Positions 23,222 through 34,178 of a stretch of DNA of 64,000 bases are shown piece after piece; position 1 is the first letter of the stretch, and each line of letters begins with the position of its first letter. The DNA lies in the NCBI GenBank assembly GCA_036172665.1, contig CM069872.1, forward strand, positions 22,485,001 through 22,549,000. The letters run 5' to 3'. A program made the position numbers and the translations under genes. Below the pieces are notes generated by a model. That model ran no database searches. It worked only from the letters and a program-made list of their open reading frames with translations, and was not told where the DNA came from. The stretch comes from Prosopocoilus inquinatus. Lineage: Eukaryota; Arthropoda; Insecta; Coleoptera; Lucanidae.

Positions 23222-23927
23222 TTTATTGGTCCCCTGCAACAAATTATACATTATCAAAATAAAAATTGAAATTATAAAGTAAATTTGAAGTTATAAAAAT
23301 AAAAATTCATATATCATTATATAATTAATTACATTATGTATATCAAACAGAACACAGCAAACCTTACCTAGACAGGAGGGCTGTAACAAAAGAAAAGACA
23401 CAATTAAAAATTGTGTAACAAAAAAAAAATTGATAAAAACTTACACATGCACGCTCATAGTCCCCTCCGTATATGAGGTAGGAGGAGAACTGTAACAATA
23501 AATTACGTAATTATTTTATAAAGCAAGAATGTTTAGAAACTCACATGATGCCATATACTTCTACTTCTTTAATTACGATGAAAACATCGTAATTTTCAAA
23601 AGTAAATAGTTGAAAATATTCATTGGGGGGAGGTCCACCCCACATGAAAATAGGTCTCATCTGAAAATAAAATATTAATTTAAACTAAACTAAAACTTAA
23701 ACGGAATTAAAACTTACTTTTAGGTGGGGAGGGAGCCTCCCCCTAATTTCCAATGCTATTGCTACTTCTGAAATATGATAACATAACATAACATAAAAGC
23801 ACTTTTGCATTTTACAGTACACTTACCCATGTTAATCAGAAATTAAACTAGAAAATTGATAACATGCAGTATAAATGCCCCTCCTCCATATGAATTCTCC
23901 TTCTACGATTAAGCTCCCGTAGCCAAT
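23222..23927 (-). CDS. Candidate micro-exon gene, ~75-residue product
   Basis: The minus strand shows consecutive short segments bounded by AG acceptors and GT donors: 23927-23827, 23767-23718 (50 nt), 23660-23545 (116 nt), 23489-23445 and 23380-23368 (13 nt). Introns are 59, 57, 55 and 64 nt. Starting at ATG 23830, which has an in-frame stop 18 nt upstream, the reading stays open through all joins and ends in TAG at 23368-23370. The product is about 75 residues, with a Pro-Pro pair in each of the last four exons (RLPPHLK, GGPPPNEY, SPPTSY, VPPV). An AATAAA signal follows at 23222-23227 in the next segment. A donor two bases earlier in the 23489 exon would give a different tail. No family recognised, no clear signal peptide. 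The evidence is splice-site order and frame only. Confidence 0.4.
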
Positions 23928-24307
23928 CTATAGAACTTTTTATTAAAACTTTTGATAATGGAATTGGAAATTATTTCAAGTAACGGTTTCAAATGTTCTC
24001 TTACGAGATTTTACAGATTTTTTTATTTAATACTTACCTTATTATTTAATTATGAGTAAACTTCTAGACACGTCAACAGAAAATTTAAGTTTATTTGCAA
24101 TAAGCTGTGTGCATATATTTTATTTACAACAAGTGATTAAAAAAATATATAAAAATAATACATTTAGTTATAAGCGCAGTAAACAATTATAATTTATTTA
24201 TTTTATTTACATTAGTACATTCAATTATACCAAAAATTTCACAAAAAAAACGTAAATCTAAACATATAAATATATACAAAAATATAAAAATCGTTATCTG
24301 TACACAA

Positions 24308-24973
24308 TTAATATTTAAAACATAATTTTAATGGCATTGAAACCCTTTTACGACATTCATCACCTGTTAATATTATAAATAATGATTTGACACAAAAATC
24401 ACAATAGTTTTTTAATGACAGTACATACCACTGATAAATTCGTATTATGGGACATACATTATGTGAATTCACTTTATTAAATCGGCTAACATTATTTATA
24501 GATTTTGCGCAAACATTTTTACAAAATTCACATATGTGATTATTATTAAAGGTATAATATTCCTTATAAATGCAGCGGTAATCGTCATCACGATCATATG
24601 AATTCACAGCGTAATTCCATACTGATGAGCTTAATAAAATGTTCATGTTGTAGTTGTGAAGTTTGTTCAGTTCAATGTTCTGAAGTGGAGCTTCATCATA
24701 GTACCATGATGCAACATTTTTGTAAACTGTACACTTTTTTTGATGTTTTAAATTAAAAAAAAGTTATTGATTATTTGGTAATTTTAATTGTTTTAAGTTT
24801 AGCACTGAATGTATATTATTAATAATAGTTTTCTCACATAAATTCTCCAATGTTGCAGCAGATTTTCTAACGTTATCTGCTCCTATATTTTTAATAAGTT
24901 CTTCGTCAGAATCATCAGAACTTAATGGTATCTTCATCATAATACTACTTTGAAGGTTACGCTCCACTATCAC
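24308..24973 (-). pseudogene. Unrecognised Cys-containing ORF with one in-frame stop
   Basis: From ATG 24973 the reading runs 69 codons to TAA at 24764-24766, then remains open in the same frame for another 151 codons to 24308. The first part is acidic (SSDDSDEELIKN). The second has Cys clusters (CEFCKNVC, NYCDFC) and a Tyr/Asp-rich stretch (YDRDDDYRCIYKEYY). The single stop could be a mutation, or the two parts could be separate. It lies on the same strand as, and upstream of, the micro-exon gene. No function is inferred. Confidence 0.35.
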
Positions 24974-25250
24974 TTGTTGGACTGATTGTTAAGACTGAAA
25001 GACTGAAAATCTAACGTAATTTCTTCTTTTTTACTCAAGACATTTCCTTTTCCCCTCCAATAAATCTTAATTTCTAATTAACTACAAATTAACCACAAAC
25101 GGAAATTACTTTAAGGAAAGAAATTTGTACTGGTATAGATTTGCTTAAAGCAAGATTATCTAAAATTTAAATTTCATAATTAAAAAATTATATTTATTTC
25201 AGAAATTTTTAAGACTAATTTAAAATTTACTTAACGCTCTTTGGTTTTAA

Positions 25251-25526
25251 GTTCTTGTCGCAGCTGTTGTAACCGATTGTAATCAATTAATTTATAAGAC
25301 GTCTGATGGTCAAAATATTCAAGAACGTCGTCCTATTAATCTTAACTGTTTACTCTCAGAATGCTCTGGAACAATGAATTAAAACGCCGTACATTTCAGG
25401 TATCAAATTAAGGGTCAGAAGTACATTAACGGGGAGTTAAAAGTAGATAACCTTTTAGTGCAATACTTGGATAATGTGGATTTGAGTGAGGTAGCGGCTG
25501 TGAACGATGAAATATCTCGACGCTAA
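25251..25526 (+). pseudogene. Short unrecognised ORF pair in one frame
   Basis: An open frame from 25251 contains one stop at 25380-25382 and then continues to TAA at 25524-25526. The second half (YQIKGQKYINGELKVDN...) reads like real protein. No start codon is fixed and no family recognised. It lies 300 bp upstream of the Polinton-type ORFs. Confidence 0.25.
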
Positions 25527-25833
25527 TAATATGTTTTAATTGCGGTGAAATTAGTTTTAATTGCAGTGAAATTAGTTTATAGGAAACAATTCTTACACCG
25601 CTGGCTCAGATAACATTAGGCGCGTGCATGTAGAACAAAAACACTTCTAGGAAAAGAAAAGGAATCCAATTACATAGTTCCGAATATATAGATTTTATTG
25701 TTTTTTAATTAAATTTCAAAGAATCTTGAAATATGAAAAAGCGTTTGAATGTTTCTAAATTATGCTCCGACGTTTCCACACAGATTTCATTTTATTTCAT
25801 TTTCGTATTATAATAAAATGAAAAAGGAGTTAA

Positions 25834-26424
25834 ATGAATAGTTATAAAATGCGTGTGCCACAGGTAAGATCTGATGCTGAGCAACAGCCTAAATATGAAG
25901 AAGATGAGATTCTAAATTTAATACATTGGGATCCTATATTGTGGCCCAATAAGTATATGATATCATCTTTCATAACGCCGATGTTTAATTGCAATCAAGA
26001 AGAGTTTTTCGCTGTTTGCTTCCAAGTGTTTCGTTCTGAATTATTATCCATGCTTACGATTGCACAAAACTCAATCAAGATTTCGACGGAATTGTTCTGT
26101 CAACGTGAGGACGGTGAATTTTACTATTATTTAACGCAACATGCACTTTTGTCTGAGACTGATGATTTAGCTGAATGGTATGAGAACAACGTAAAGAAGC
26201 CTCTATTGCAGAAACTTCAACAACATCCAGCAAATCGTTTAATAAAAATGAAAGTAAATCTGGAAAATCCAAAAATTTGGCTCGTTTGTTTGTTACATGA
26301 AGACACCAGAGTATCCGACTACAACTGGGTTGATTCAATCTATTGTATTGATAACGAGAACTACTTGCCTTGGAATCATGATAGAATACTGATTTGTAAT
26401 CAGTCTCAAATAGTAATAAATTGA
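25834..26424 (+). CDS. Polinton-associated N-terminal-type ORF 1 (196 aa)
   Basis: Starts at ATG 25834 and ends TGA 26424. The central part (EEFFAVCFQVFRSELLSML ... LAEWYENNVKKPLL) has the same layout as the second half of the next ORF (26499-27161): an FRR/FRS helix, a K-I-N/S segment, then a W-x5-(V/I)K-x-P-(I/L)L end. Such domains are seen at the N-terminus of arthropod Polinton-like polymerase proteins; this assignment is from memory of the family. The C-terminal third (HEDTRVSDYNWVDSIYC) is unassigned. No catalytic motif is visible. Confidence 0.45.
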   Translation: MNSYKMRVPQVRSDAEQQPKYEEDEILNLIHWDPILWPNKYMISSFITPMFNCNQEEFFAVCFQVFRSELLSMLTIAQNSIKISTELFCQREDGEFYYYLTQHALLSETDDLAEWYENNVKKPLLQKLQQHPANRLIKMKVNLENPKIWLVCLLHEDTRVSDYNWVDSIYCIDNENYLPWNHDRILICNQSQIVIN

Positions 26425-26498
26425 GAAAATTGTAGAGGATGAATTTGGTTTTACAGTAAAAGGGGAAGCAGAGTGCACGTCTTTCAGTAACAAATAAA

Positions 26499-27161
26499 AT
26501 GCAATCATTCAGTGATCAAGCGTCAGCTTATGTTGAAGAACTAAAGCAAACAATTACAACTGCTGCTGATGATTTCGATAGCGCTAAAGCTTATGTGAAA
26601 CCGTGTAACAAACGGTTACGAGCGATAAATGCAGTTTTAAGAAGTCCGAAGAAACTGACTCCAGGAACTAAACAGCATTTATTGTGTTGCATTGGGCATA
26701 TAAAAGGTTTTAGAAGTACTGTTAATGCTAAAAAGTTGGAGGATTCTACAGTTTTAAAACGCGTTCAATGGGAAGATTTACAATCTGCTTTTCGAAATCG
26801 TATGCGAACAGCAATCGTTATAAACCTGAAACACAAAGATGTTGAAGCATTTTTGAATGATGTTTGCATAGTTTTCCGAAGACGGATCAGAAATGTTTTC
26901 CAGAAAGGTGATCCGTTTAAAATTAATGCAGTACTATGCTGTGAATTTATTGTGAGAAAAGTTGAGAAGGAAATCATCGAGAACAAGTATATGAATACTG
27001 CAAATATAGAAATATTCTGGGATATGAATGTTAAGGAATGGTTTGATGTTAACATTAAGGAGCCTATATTGATGTAGTTGGAGGAGTTCCAAGAACGGAA
27101 AAGTGGATGGGCATTATCTGCAATAGTTAACATAACTTTTAATATCAATACATTTGAATAA
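26499..27161 (+). pseudogene. Polinton polymerase N-terminal region, one nonsense codon
   Basis: ATG 26499 opens a frame interrupted by a single TAG at 27075-27077 and continuing to TAA at 27159-27161. Recognisable features are QSAFRNRMRTAIVINLKH, FRRRIRNVFQK, NVKEWFDVNIKEPIL and, beyond the stop, EEFQERKSGWALS followed by NITFNINTF. This is the conserved region preceding the polymerase in arthropod Polinton/Maverick-type proteins. It ends where such proteins continue into the nuclease and polymerase modules. Those modules lie on the opposite strand at 33749-28482, so the element has been rearranged, or two copies are present. Confidence 0.6.
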
Positions 27162-27566
27162 TTTTCCGTACATTTGTATATACTTTAAATATAAATAAAA
27201 GGAAATTCTCTTAATTATTTTGCATTTTATCTCCTAGCCTTGCATTTTCGAACATTGTAAATGTAACAGTGTACAAGTTCACAGTGTATTAATATTATAT
27301 TTTTTAACTGCTGTGTGAGAATTGAAAATAGGGAAGTCTTAAACCACAAATATTGTTGTTGCTGATAAACGTCTGGGTGGGTATGCGTAAATTATATTTC
27401 CTGTTGATAACAAATTTTGTATAAATTAATTAATTAGTGGTTGATACTACATTTACAAAAAAAGGAATTTTTTTTACTTTTGTTTATTATGGAACTATTA
27501 TTATAGAATTATTATTATTATGAGAAGTTCGAATGAAATTTTTCATTTCACACATTGTATAATCTC

Positions 27567-28103
27567 CGTCAGTATAACAACCCTGTAACAGTATCCTGTA
27601 TAACAACCCCAGTAACTACACCCTGTATAATAAACCCTTTATAACTGCATCCTGTATAACAATCTCCGGTAACAGTATCCTGTATAACAACCCTGGTAAC
27701 TACACCCTGTATAACAAACCTGGTAACAGTATCCTGTATAACAACCTCGGTAACTACACCCTGTATAACAAACCTGGTAACAGTATCCTGTATAACAACC
27801 TCGGTAACTGCACCCTGTATAACAAACCTGGTAACAGTATCCTGTATAAAACCCTGGTAACTACACCCTGTATAACAACCCTGGTAACAGTATCCTGTAT
27901 AATAACCTCGGTAACTACACCCTGTATAACAACCCCTGTTTCCTACAATGGTACCCTGTATGACAACCCCTGTTTCCTACAATGGCACCCTGTATAACAA
28001 CCTCGGTAACTACACCCTGTATAATAACGTCGGTAACTACCCTCTGTATAACAAACCCTTTATAACTGCACCCTGTATAACAAACCTGGTAACAGTATAA
28101 CAA
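27567..28103. repeat. 27-bp minisatellite, about 19 units
   Basis: Head-to-tail copies of AACAACCCTGGTAAC plus TACACCCTGTAT (27 bp) with variants TCGGTAAC and AGTATCCTGTAT. On the minus strand, 27 bp gives a nine-residue repeat (VVIQGVVTE type) that creates the ORF at 28103-27915. There is no start context or domain, so I treat it as non-coding. Confidence 0.9.
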
Positions 28104-28481
28104 ACTTCTGTTTTGCTATAACGAATACGCATAATAAAAAGCATGTTTTTCGAAAATTAATACATATATTTATGTCTTGTGAACATATAAAAATATTTAT
28201 GCAACAGAAAAACGTCAATTATTTATATATTTGCAGGTAATAACTTAATTAATATTATTAAACACAACTAACAATTCTCTTATAAAATCATATATATTAA
28301 ATATATTAAATATATTTACAATAAATAAAGACTAAACGCGTCAAATAAATCTATAAAGCTTCATTATGAAAGAGTTATAATAAAAAAATAAAATAAATAA
28401 ATAAATAAATTGAATGTACACATATTATATTTACAATTAAAAAAATTAATAGCTACAAGATGCTGTTCCAGTGAAATATCA
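28104..28481. other. AT-rich spacer
   Basis: AT-rich sequence between the minisatellite and the polymerase end, with a short AAATA microsatellite at about 28385-28410. No gene seen. Confidence 0.35.
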
Positions 28482-28818
28482 TTACGTTTCCATTATGTCA
28501 CGATGCCCCCACGGAAGAGTCTCATACGAATTTGGAATCAGATAACGCTTATCATCGTGAGGATTGAGTGCAATTTTATACTGCGTAATTGTGGAGACTT
28601 GATGTTTTTCTGACCGTATTAAATTTTGATCAAAAGATTTTTCTTTTAAATTTTGTAAACATTCCAAGTAATTATCAAAACTAATTTTGTTCTGAATTAC
28701 ATTTTTCTTAACACCTTTAGCCTTCCTTATCTTTACCCTCCACCCTATACGCATAGCACTTTGACCCAACTCCTACAAATTCTGTCATTATTCTACCGTT
28801 CAGCTCGTCTTTCATTAA

Positions 28819-31259
28819 CCCTTAACTGCTCGCGTGCATTACACATACATAACTGCTCGCGTGGCGCCTGGGAAGCGCCAATTAAAAAATTGAGAAAAAA
28901 TGTATTTATTTGTTTATTTAAATCAATAAGGACAAAACAACACAAACAAAATAATGTAAATAATATAAATTTGCAATTTATTTTACAAAAATAAAATTAA
29001 GTTCATTCTTTTTGTCGGCGTACAAATTCATATTTATTTATCTGCATAACACTCTATGCACATGCTTCTTTGATGATCAGAACATGTATGTTTGTAACAA
29101 ATCACACAAATTTGTCGAGTATATCTATTTCTCGACCTCGGACAAAAGTGACAACGTCGCCTCTCTCCTGTAGGAGGCACCGGTATTTCGTTTTGCAAAT
29201 CAATGTTGAAATGATCTTGCAATCTTTTCCTAATTTTTTTTGGTATCTGGCCCTTTTCCATTCGCTCCCTTTGGTATGGCTCTAAAAGGGAGCGTCCCAG
29301 AATTTTCAAGAATCGATTTCTTGGTGTACGAATCTGAGAATTAATTTTTGAAATTATGAATGCGTTTATGGCACATACATTTATAAGATGGAAAAATATG
29401 GCCATCGGCCATCTTCGAGTTCTTCTTCCCACATTGTAAGTTGAGCACATTTGGTCATTTGTATCGACACCTCCTTTCGTGTCGTTATAAAACATTAATA
29501 TTGATGGTTTCTTCGCATCACCAGATTCAGGATCTATTTGATTGTCATTATGCAATGTTGACAACAGAAGGACGGTCTTAGACTTTTTGGGCACATACGA
29601 TGTAATAGTAATAGTTTTTGTGAAACCGAATAAAGTGCTTTTTGCTTCTCTTGATTTATTTGGTAGGAACTGTTGTGGAATCTCTCTTTTATTCTTGCGT
29701 AATGTTCCAACCAATGTTAATCTGCATTTGGATAATAGATTTTCTGCCAAGGAAATATTGGTGTACCAATTATCTGTGGTTATATTTCTTCCAGTTTTTT
29801 TAATAGGTTCAACTAAACGCATTACTACGTCACTGGCAGAGTTATTCAGTTTATAGGGACCATCAGGTTGCTGTCCTGCGTATATTTCCATTTTCATATT
29901 GTAACATAGTCGTGAATCTACCAATGCAAATAATTTGATGCCATATTTATTTGGTTTTGATGGGATGTATTGCCTGAAACTACAGTGTCCTCGAAATCCA
30001 ATTAGCTGTTCGTCTATGGTTAGGTACTCACTGGGCGTAAAAAACTTGCTGCATTTTTGGACAATATTTTCAAAAAGTAATCTTATAGGTGCCAATTTAT
30101 CGATTTTCAGGCGATCTGATCTTGTTCGTATGTCATCAAATCTTAGACACCGCAAAATAAATAAAAATCTTTGGTAACTCATAGTCATATGAAATAAGTC
30201 ATTCCCTGTACCATCTGCTGCAAATAAATCTTTATAATTTAGGTGGGATGCACGATAGACTCCGGAAAGAATTAGAAGTCCCAGAAACGCTTTTATTTCA
30301 TTTATAGTTACTAGTCGGGCATCACGTTCCCTTTTATATTTTTCTGCAACTTTTTCCGTTATGTATATGTTGGTGCAATCCAGGAGAATATTTACAACTT
30401 CGTCATCAAAAAATAAAGAAAATGCTGTCAATTCATTATTTGCATCTTTTGCTGCCCCTTTACAACCCGGAAGGTGGGTAATTATATTATGTTTGCGAGC
30501 TTTAGATGTTGGTGGCGCTACCTTGCTCCATTTGGTTGTACCATCTTTGCCCAGATAGTATGTTTTGTCTTGCATTGTGGTATCTTCAATATCTTCTTCA
30601 TCTGCTTCTATTTCAGTTGCACTATCATGGTCACTGTTGCTGATATTCACATCTTCGTTATCATCTGAATCATAATCAATATCTTCAGAGTCGCTCTCCA
30701 GCCACAAATTGTCAACTATTTTTTGCAATTCTGTTTGCGTGAGAGGTCGCTTACGCGAGGTACTTGAGGCACTCGTTGATGCAACTGCATCACCTGCATG
30801 GTCACTTGAAGACATTATTGCTAACTATAATACGTTATTCAGTGCACAGTGTCAAATCGAAACTAAAGAGAAATCGGGACCCTAGCTTTATAAATCTGGT
30901 AAATAATGTAATAAATCGCAATAAAAATATCAAACGCAGGCCATAATAAATATGCAAGTGTTCGTTTATAAGATCGTAAACTGAAAAGTTTAAGTAAACA
31001 CAATCTAAGGGATTCATAATATTTACAAACCTAAATGCTCGCGTGGCGTCTGTCAGGCTCCAATTCTGTACACGCTGGACTTATAATTTGTTTTTATGTA
31101 ATATCTGTGTAATAATTTCATTGTACTTTGTGATTAATATGATAAATATATGATTGAGGAATTGGTATAGGTGCGATTACGAAAATGCCCGTACTTACAA
31201 AAATATACGACTTCAAACTACTGTTGGCGCCTCTCAGACTCCACGCGAGCAGTTAAGGG
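28819..31259 (-). mobile_element. piggyBac element 2, complete and apparently autonomous
   Basis: The 2,441-bp element has TTAA at 28815-28818 and 31260-31263. The terminal inverted repeats are perfect over 18 bp: CCCTTAACTGCTCGCGTG at 28819-28836 and its complement at 31242-31259. Subterminal repeats of the same motif occur at 28851 (AACTGCTCGCGTGGCGCC) and at about 31034 (ATGCTCGCGTGGCG), the asymmetric layout usual for piggyBac. It contains a single uninterrupted transposase gene. The host gene is the Polinton polymerase, whose coding sequence continues on either side of the TTAA. Confidence 0.95.
29034..30815 (-). CDS. piggyBac transposase, intact (593 aa)
   Basis: A DDE/D-type transposase that cuts and pastes DNA at TTAA. 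ATG at 30815, stop at 29034, no frame break. Residues 40-80 are strongly acidic. The catalytic Asp residues are D268 (LTIDEQL), D348 (TTDNW) and D451 (GGVDTNDQMC, with D454); RRWP follows at 467-470. The C-terminal Cys-rich domain is complete at about 554-589 (RCHFC, CVICYKHTC, CIECY), the part that reads the terminal repeats. The length matches known piggyBac transposases of about 590-600 residues. The 5' leader is about 440 bp and the 3' tail about 210 bp to the element ends. All visible requirements for activity are present, but activity itself is inference. Confidence 0.95.
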   Translation of the reverse strand: MSSSDHAGDAVASTSASSTSRKRPLTQTELQKIVDNLWLESDSEDIDYDSDDNEDVNISNSDHDSATEIEADEEDIEDTTMQDKTYYLGKDGTTKWSKVAPPTSKARKHNIITHLPGCKGAAKDANNELTAFSLFFDDEVVNILLDCTNIYITEKVAEKYKRERDARLVTINEIKAFLGLLILSGVYRASHLNYKDLFAADGTGNDLFHMTMSYQRFLFILRCLRFDDIRTRSDRLKIDKLAPIRLLFENIVQKCSKFFTPSEYLTIDEQLIGFRGHCSFRQYIPSKPNKYGIKLFALVDSRLCYNMKMEIYAGQQPDGPYKLNNSASDVVMRLVEPIKKTGRNITTDNWYTNISLAENLLSKCRLTLVGTLRKNKREIPQQFLPNKSREAKSTLFGFTKTITITSYVPKKSKTVLLLSTLHNDNQIDPESGDAKKPSILMFYNDTKGGVDTNDQMCSTYNVGRRTRRWPMAIFFHLINVCAINAFIISKINSQIRTPRNRFLKILGRSLLEPYQRERMEKGQIPKKIRKRLQDHFNIDLQNEIPVPPTGERRRCHFCPRSRNRYTRQICVICYKHTCSDHQRSMCIECYADK

Positions 31260-31544
31260 TTAAACCCGGTACTTTCTTATTCACACGAGGGATACCATAG
31301 CCATTATTTTCCGGATAATCACTAGTATCAAAGTGAGTATTACAGTCTCGCCGAATTACTTCATACGCGTCATCACATTCTATCTCGTAGATTAAAGAAT
31401 CTGTATCCGTATAGCATACTTTGCATTTATCGCCAAACTGAAGCTTCATATAGCCGTAATGAAAATCGTAAAGTGTACCTTTCGAGATGTCGAATACATA
31501 CATGCCAACATATACAGTGAGAATCTTGTAACGCTGCACATAGG

Positions 31545-32310
31545 CGAAAATTACGTGATCTGGTAATATATTTCTGAATCATATAAGATTGCACATAGGG
31601 GTTTTAACGTTACGTTGCTATAGTTACTACTTAATCCTTAATATTGAATCATTTACAAATTGCACATAGGAAGTGTTTCGTATTCGTTTAATTTAACGAA
31701 CCCGGTGATGCACACCACCGTATGCAGAATTAAGCCACGCGGCCTGGAAGGTTGTAAGGCTTCTTTAAAACGGTTCGCGAGAATTAATTACAAATGTTTG
31801 TCGCCGGCACGAAGATAAAAAATCAAGTGGTAACTTAAAATGTATTTAATTTGACTATTTACATAAAAGTGAAAATGTTTGAAATGCAATGAGTTGCGGG
31901 CCTTAGAGTCTGGAGGGCATCCAACCGCCCTAGACAAGTCGCTACGTACAACTGAATTCTGAAATGAAATATTCAAAGAGTCCAAAAATTTCTCTGAAAA
32001 ACTAAATGGAAGTGAAGCGTAAACCTTGATTGGTTAGGAAATATTTTCCCAGGGCGGCTGCATAGCAATGTTGTTCCCAGACCTTCCAAAAAGCAATTTA
32101 CTTAAACCTTTTCGGAAGAGAGATATAAAATTTTACAAGTTAACAATCTGAGAACTGAATCTAAATGAATACTAATGAAAATCTCAGAAGGTGGCCTGTG
32201 AGTAACATAGCCTGGACATCTGGTACTAGCGGGTAACTCTGTTGTGAGAAACGACTAAATTCTACGTAAATGACATTCTAAAATTAAATCTTAATGACTA
32301 AAACAATGAG
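31545..32310. mobile_element. Unidentified insertion in polymerase gene
   Basis: About 770 bp of non-coding sequence splits the polymerase between its AFGKTM motif (about 32310) and the segment leading to motif C (31539). Related 5-6-bp strings (CGTAAC / TGTAAC) occur at the two junctions but are not an exact duplication. No TIR, LTR or ORF of known type was recognised. Confidence 0.4.
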
Positions 32311-33828
32311 TTCGTAACACCATCGTTTTGCCAAAAGCTGCATTATTTAATAATTTATATAAATCCTTGTCGAAATCGTTTGTCGCAGCAATTCTCAGAC
32401 GGGTATTCAAGTAAATGTACGGCTTCAACCACGCAGCCTGTTTAAATTTCAATATGCGAGGAATTTTGACTAATTTCAAACCTTGTGCCAAAGCTTGTTT
32501 TAAATTTCGATAATGTATAACGTAACGCTCTTTATGATGCAATGTAGCCATTAATTTTTGCTCTTTAGATTTTGGTGCGTTAAGATGTTCTTTACAGAAA
32601 GGTAAATCGGAGTGTTCATAATGCACTTCATCCGGATATTCTAAATCTACTTCCAAGATGCATTCTACGGAGATATCGTTTTCCAAATTAAAATCAAAAT
32701 TTTCCAAATCATCCAGCCATTCGAAACCTCCATAGGGTAGGTACTGCGACATTGCATAACCATAAAGATTGTTAACGTCTGTGTAAAGTAAATATTTTGG
32801 TAATTGAGTAGGATCATAGTCGACCATGTACTTGATGTTGGCTTTACTGTAGCGTTTCGAGCACTGACTTATTCCACCTCTCACACCTCGTTCGATGAAT
32901 AACAGCATATCGATGTCGGTCAATAATTCCAGCTCCACTTGAGTACACTTTAGCATAGCATCCCAAGTATATCCGGGAGCTGAAAAATAGTGAGCTCGAT
33001 CAAGCCCGTGTGAACTATGCAGCGTTGAACGAAACTGGTCAAAAACATCAGCCAACAATAAAACATCCGTTTTCAAGTACATGTCCGAATACTCACCCAA
33101 ATTTTGAATTTCGAATTGTTCCTATACATGTTGAGCATGCGCATAATCGACATCGCTAATATCCGCATCATTTAATTTATTATAAAATTTCTCTTTTGCT
33201 GGTAATTTAGAATCGGTGAATCGTTCAAAAGAATCAAAGTAATCATACGGATACACACCCTTAAAGTAACTGAAATTTCTTCGCGGGTAAATTTTGAAAA
33301 TGTGAATTTAGTATCGGATACGTTTTCAAATTTGAAGCTAATTTATCTAAACTAGAACTCAAAAATCTAAAAGAGTCAATAAAACGAAATTTAACTAAAT
33401 TTTCGTCAACATGTTTCGTGAAGGAAATATATTTGTCCTTATTTACGGGAAGTAAGTTTAAGCGAGCTTCAAAATCTCATGATACATTCTTAATTATGAA
33501 ATGCGAATGATAGCCGCTTAGATTATGAAACACTACTGGTACCACGTGACCATCCTTAAAATTCACATTGCATCCCTCGTGTGCAGGCCCGCGATATTTG
33601 TCTGTGAGATGGCAATGATCTCGTACTTTTCTATTATCCAAGTTGAACTGCTTCTCGCAGATATGACATAGAACGGCTTCATCAAATTCTATGCTTTGCA
33701 TAACGGTCATCTGTTCCATAGGGAGAGGGCAAAGGAACACAGTTTCCAAATTCTCAAAATTAATAAGTTTTTTGTTTTTTTATTTCTTGCAAGTAATAAC
33801 CACAAGTTTAGAGATTGATATCTAGCAA

Positions 33829-34002
33829 TTAATTATTTCCTGTGGCGATAAGCTCCGCAGCGTATGCGCTACTGCTACCGATACTCAAAAAATCATCTCT
33901 ATTTCTATAATCATTACACTTCGTATTCCACAGGCACTCATATTTTTCGTACACATTAACAAATTTGCAAGACTTCTCCACAGTCCACTTATTTGTCGCC
34001 AT
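33829..34002 (-). pseudogene. MADF-domain fragment (57 aa)
   Basis: ATG at 34002, TAA at 33829. The first 35 residues (WTVEKSCKFVNVYEKYECLW, then NDYRNRD) match the start of a MADF (Myb/SANT-like) DNA-binding domain, as found in insect transcription factors and PIF accessory proteins. After that the reading leaves the family pattern and ends. It is probably a transposon relic. Confidence 0.5.
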
Positions 34003-34178
34003 TTTTTAAACACGTCTCTTGAATGCAGTTTACGAAAAAGTTAAACACGTTTCAACTCGGAAGGATTCAATTCACATGCTCAAATTACATGAATGTTTAG
34101 ACGTTCAATTTGCCTTCAAGTGACTTGAATTCCACTGACTTGATCAACTCACTTTACTAATGTAAACGCAGCATAAAT

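Larger units (their letters stand above)
28482..33749 (-). pseudogene. Polinton/Maverick protein-primed DNA polymerase B, broken, hosting piggyBac
   Basis: Minus-strand segments in order: a zinc/nuclease-like module (33749-33477: CHICEKQF, RDHCHLTDKYRG, HEGCN, VVFHNLSGYHSHFI); a degraded exonuclease region with an amber codon near 33119 and frame changes at 33250-33470; ExoIII-like YLKTDVLLLADVF; palm motif A (YTDVNNLYGYAM); the LLNNAAFGKTM motif; then a ~770-bp unidentified insertion (31545-32310); motif C (CYTDTDSLIYE) in 31539-31264; and the C-terminal end (28814-28482, KGVKKNV..ISFDNYLECL). The last two parts are separated by piggyBac 28819-31259 at a TTAA, and the reading resumes across that site. 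A frame change lies near 28735. Family members replicate Polintons and related adintovirus-like elements. Confidence 0.82.

Noticed and set aside
27567..28103. Regular 27-bp repeats resembling a CRISPR array
   Set aside because: Units are contiguous with no unique spacers, vary freely, and lie in an intron-containing eukaryotic genome; it is a minisatellite.
29070..30946. Plus-strand ORFs within piggyBac 2
   Set aside because: Shadows of the intact 593-codon transposase.
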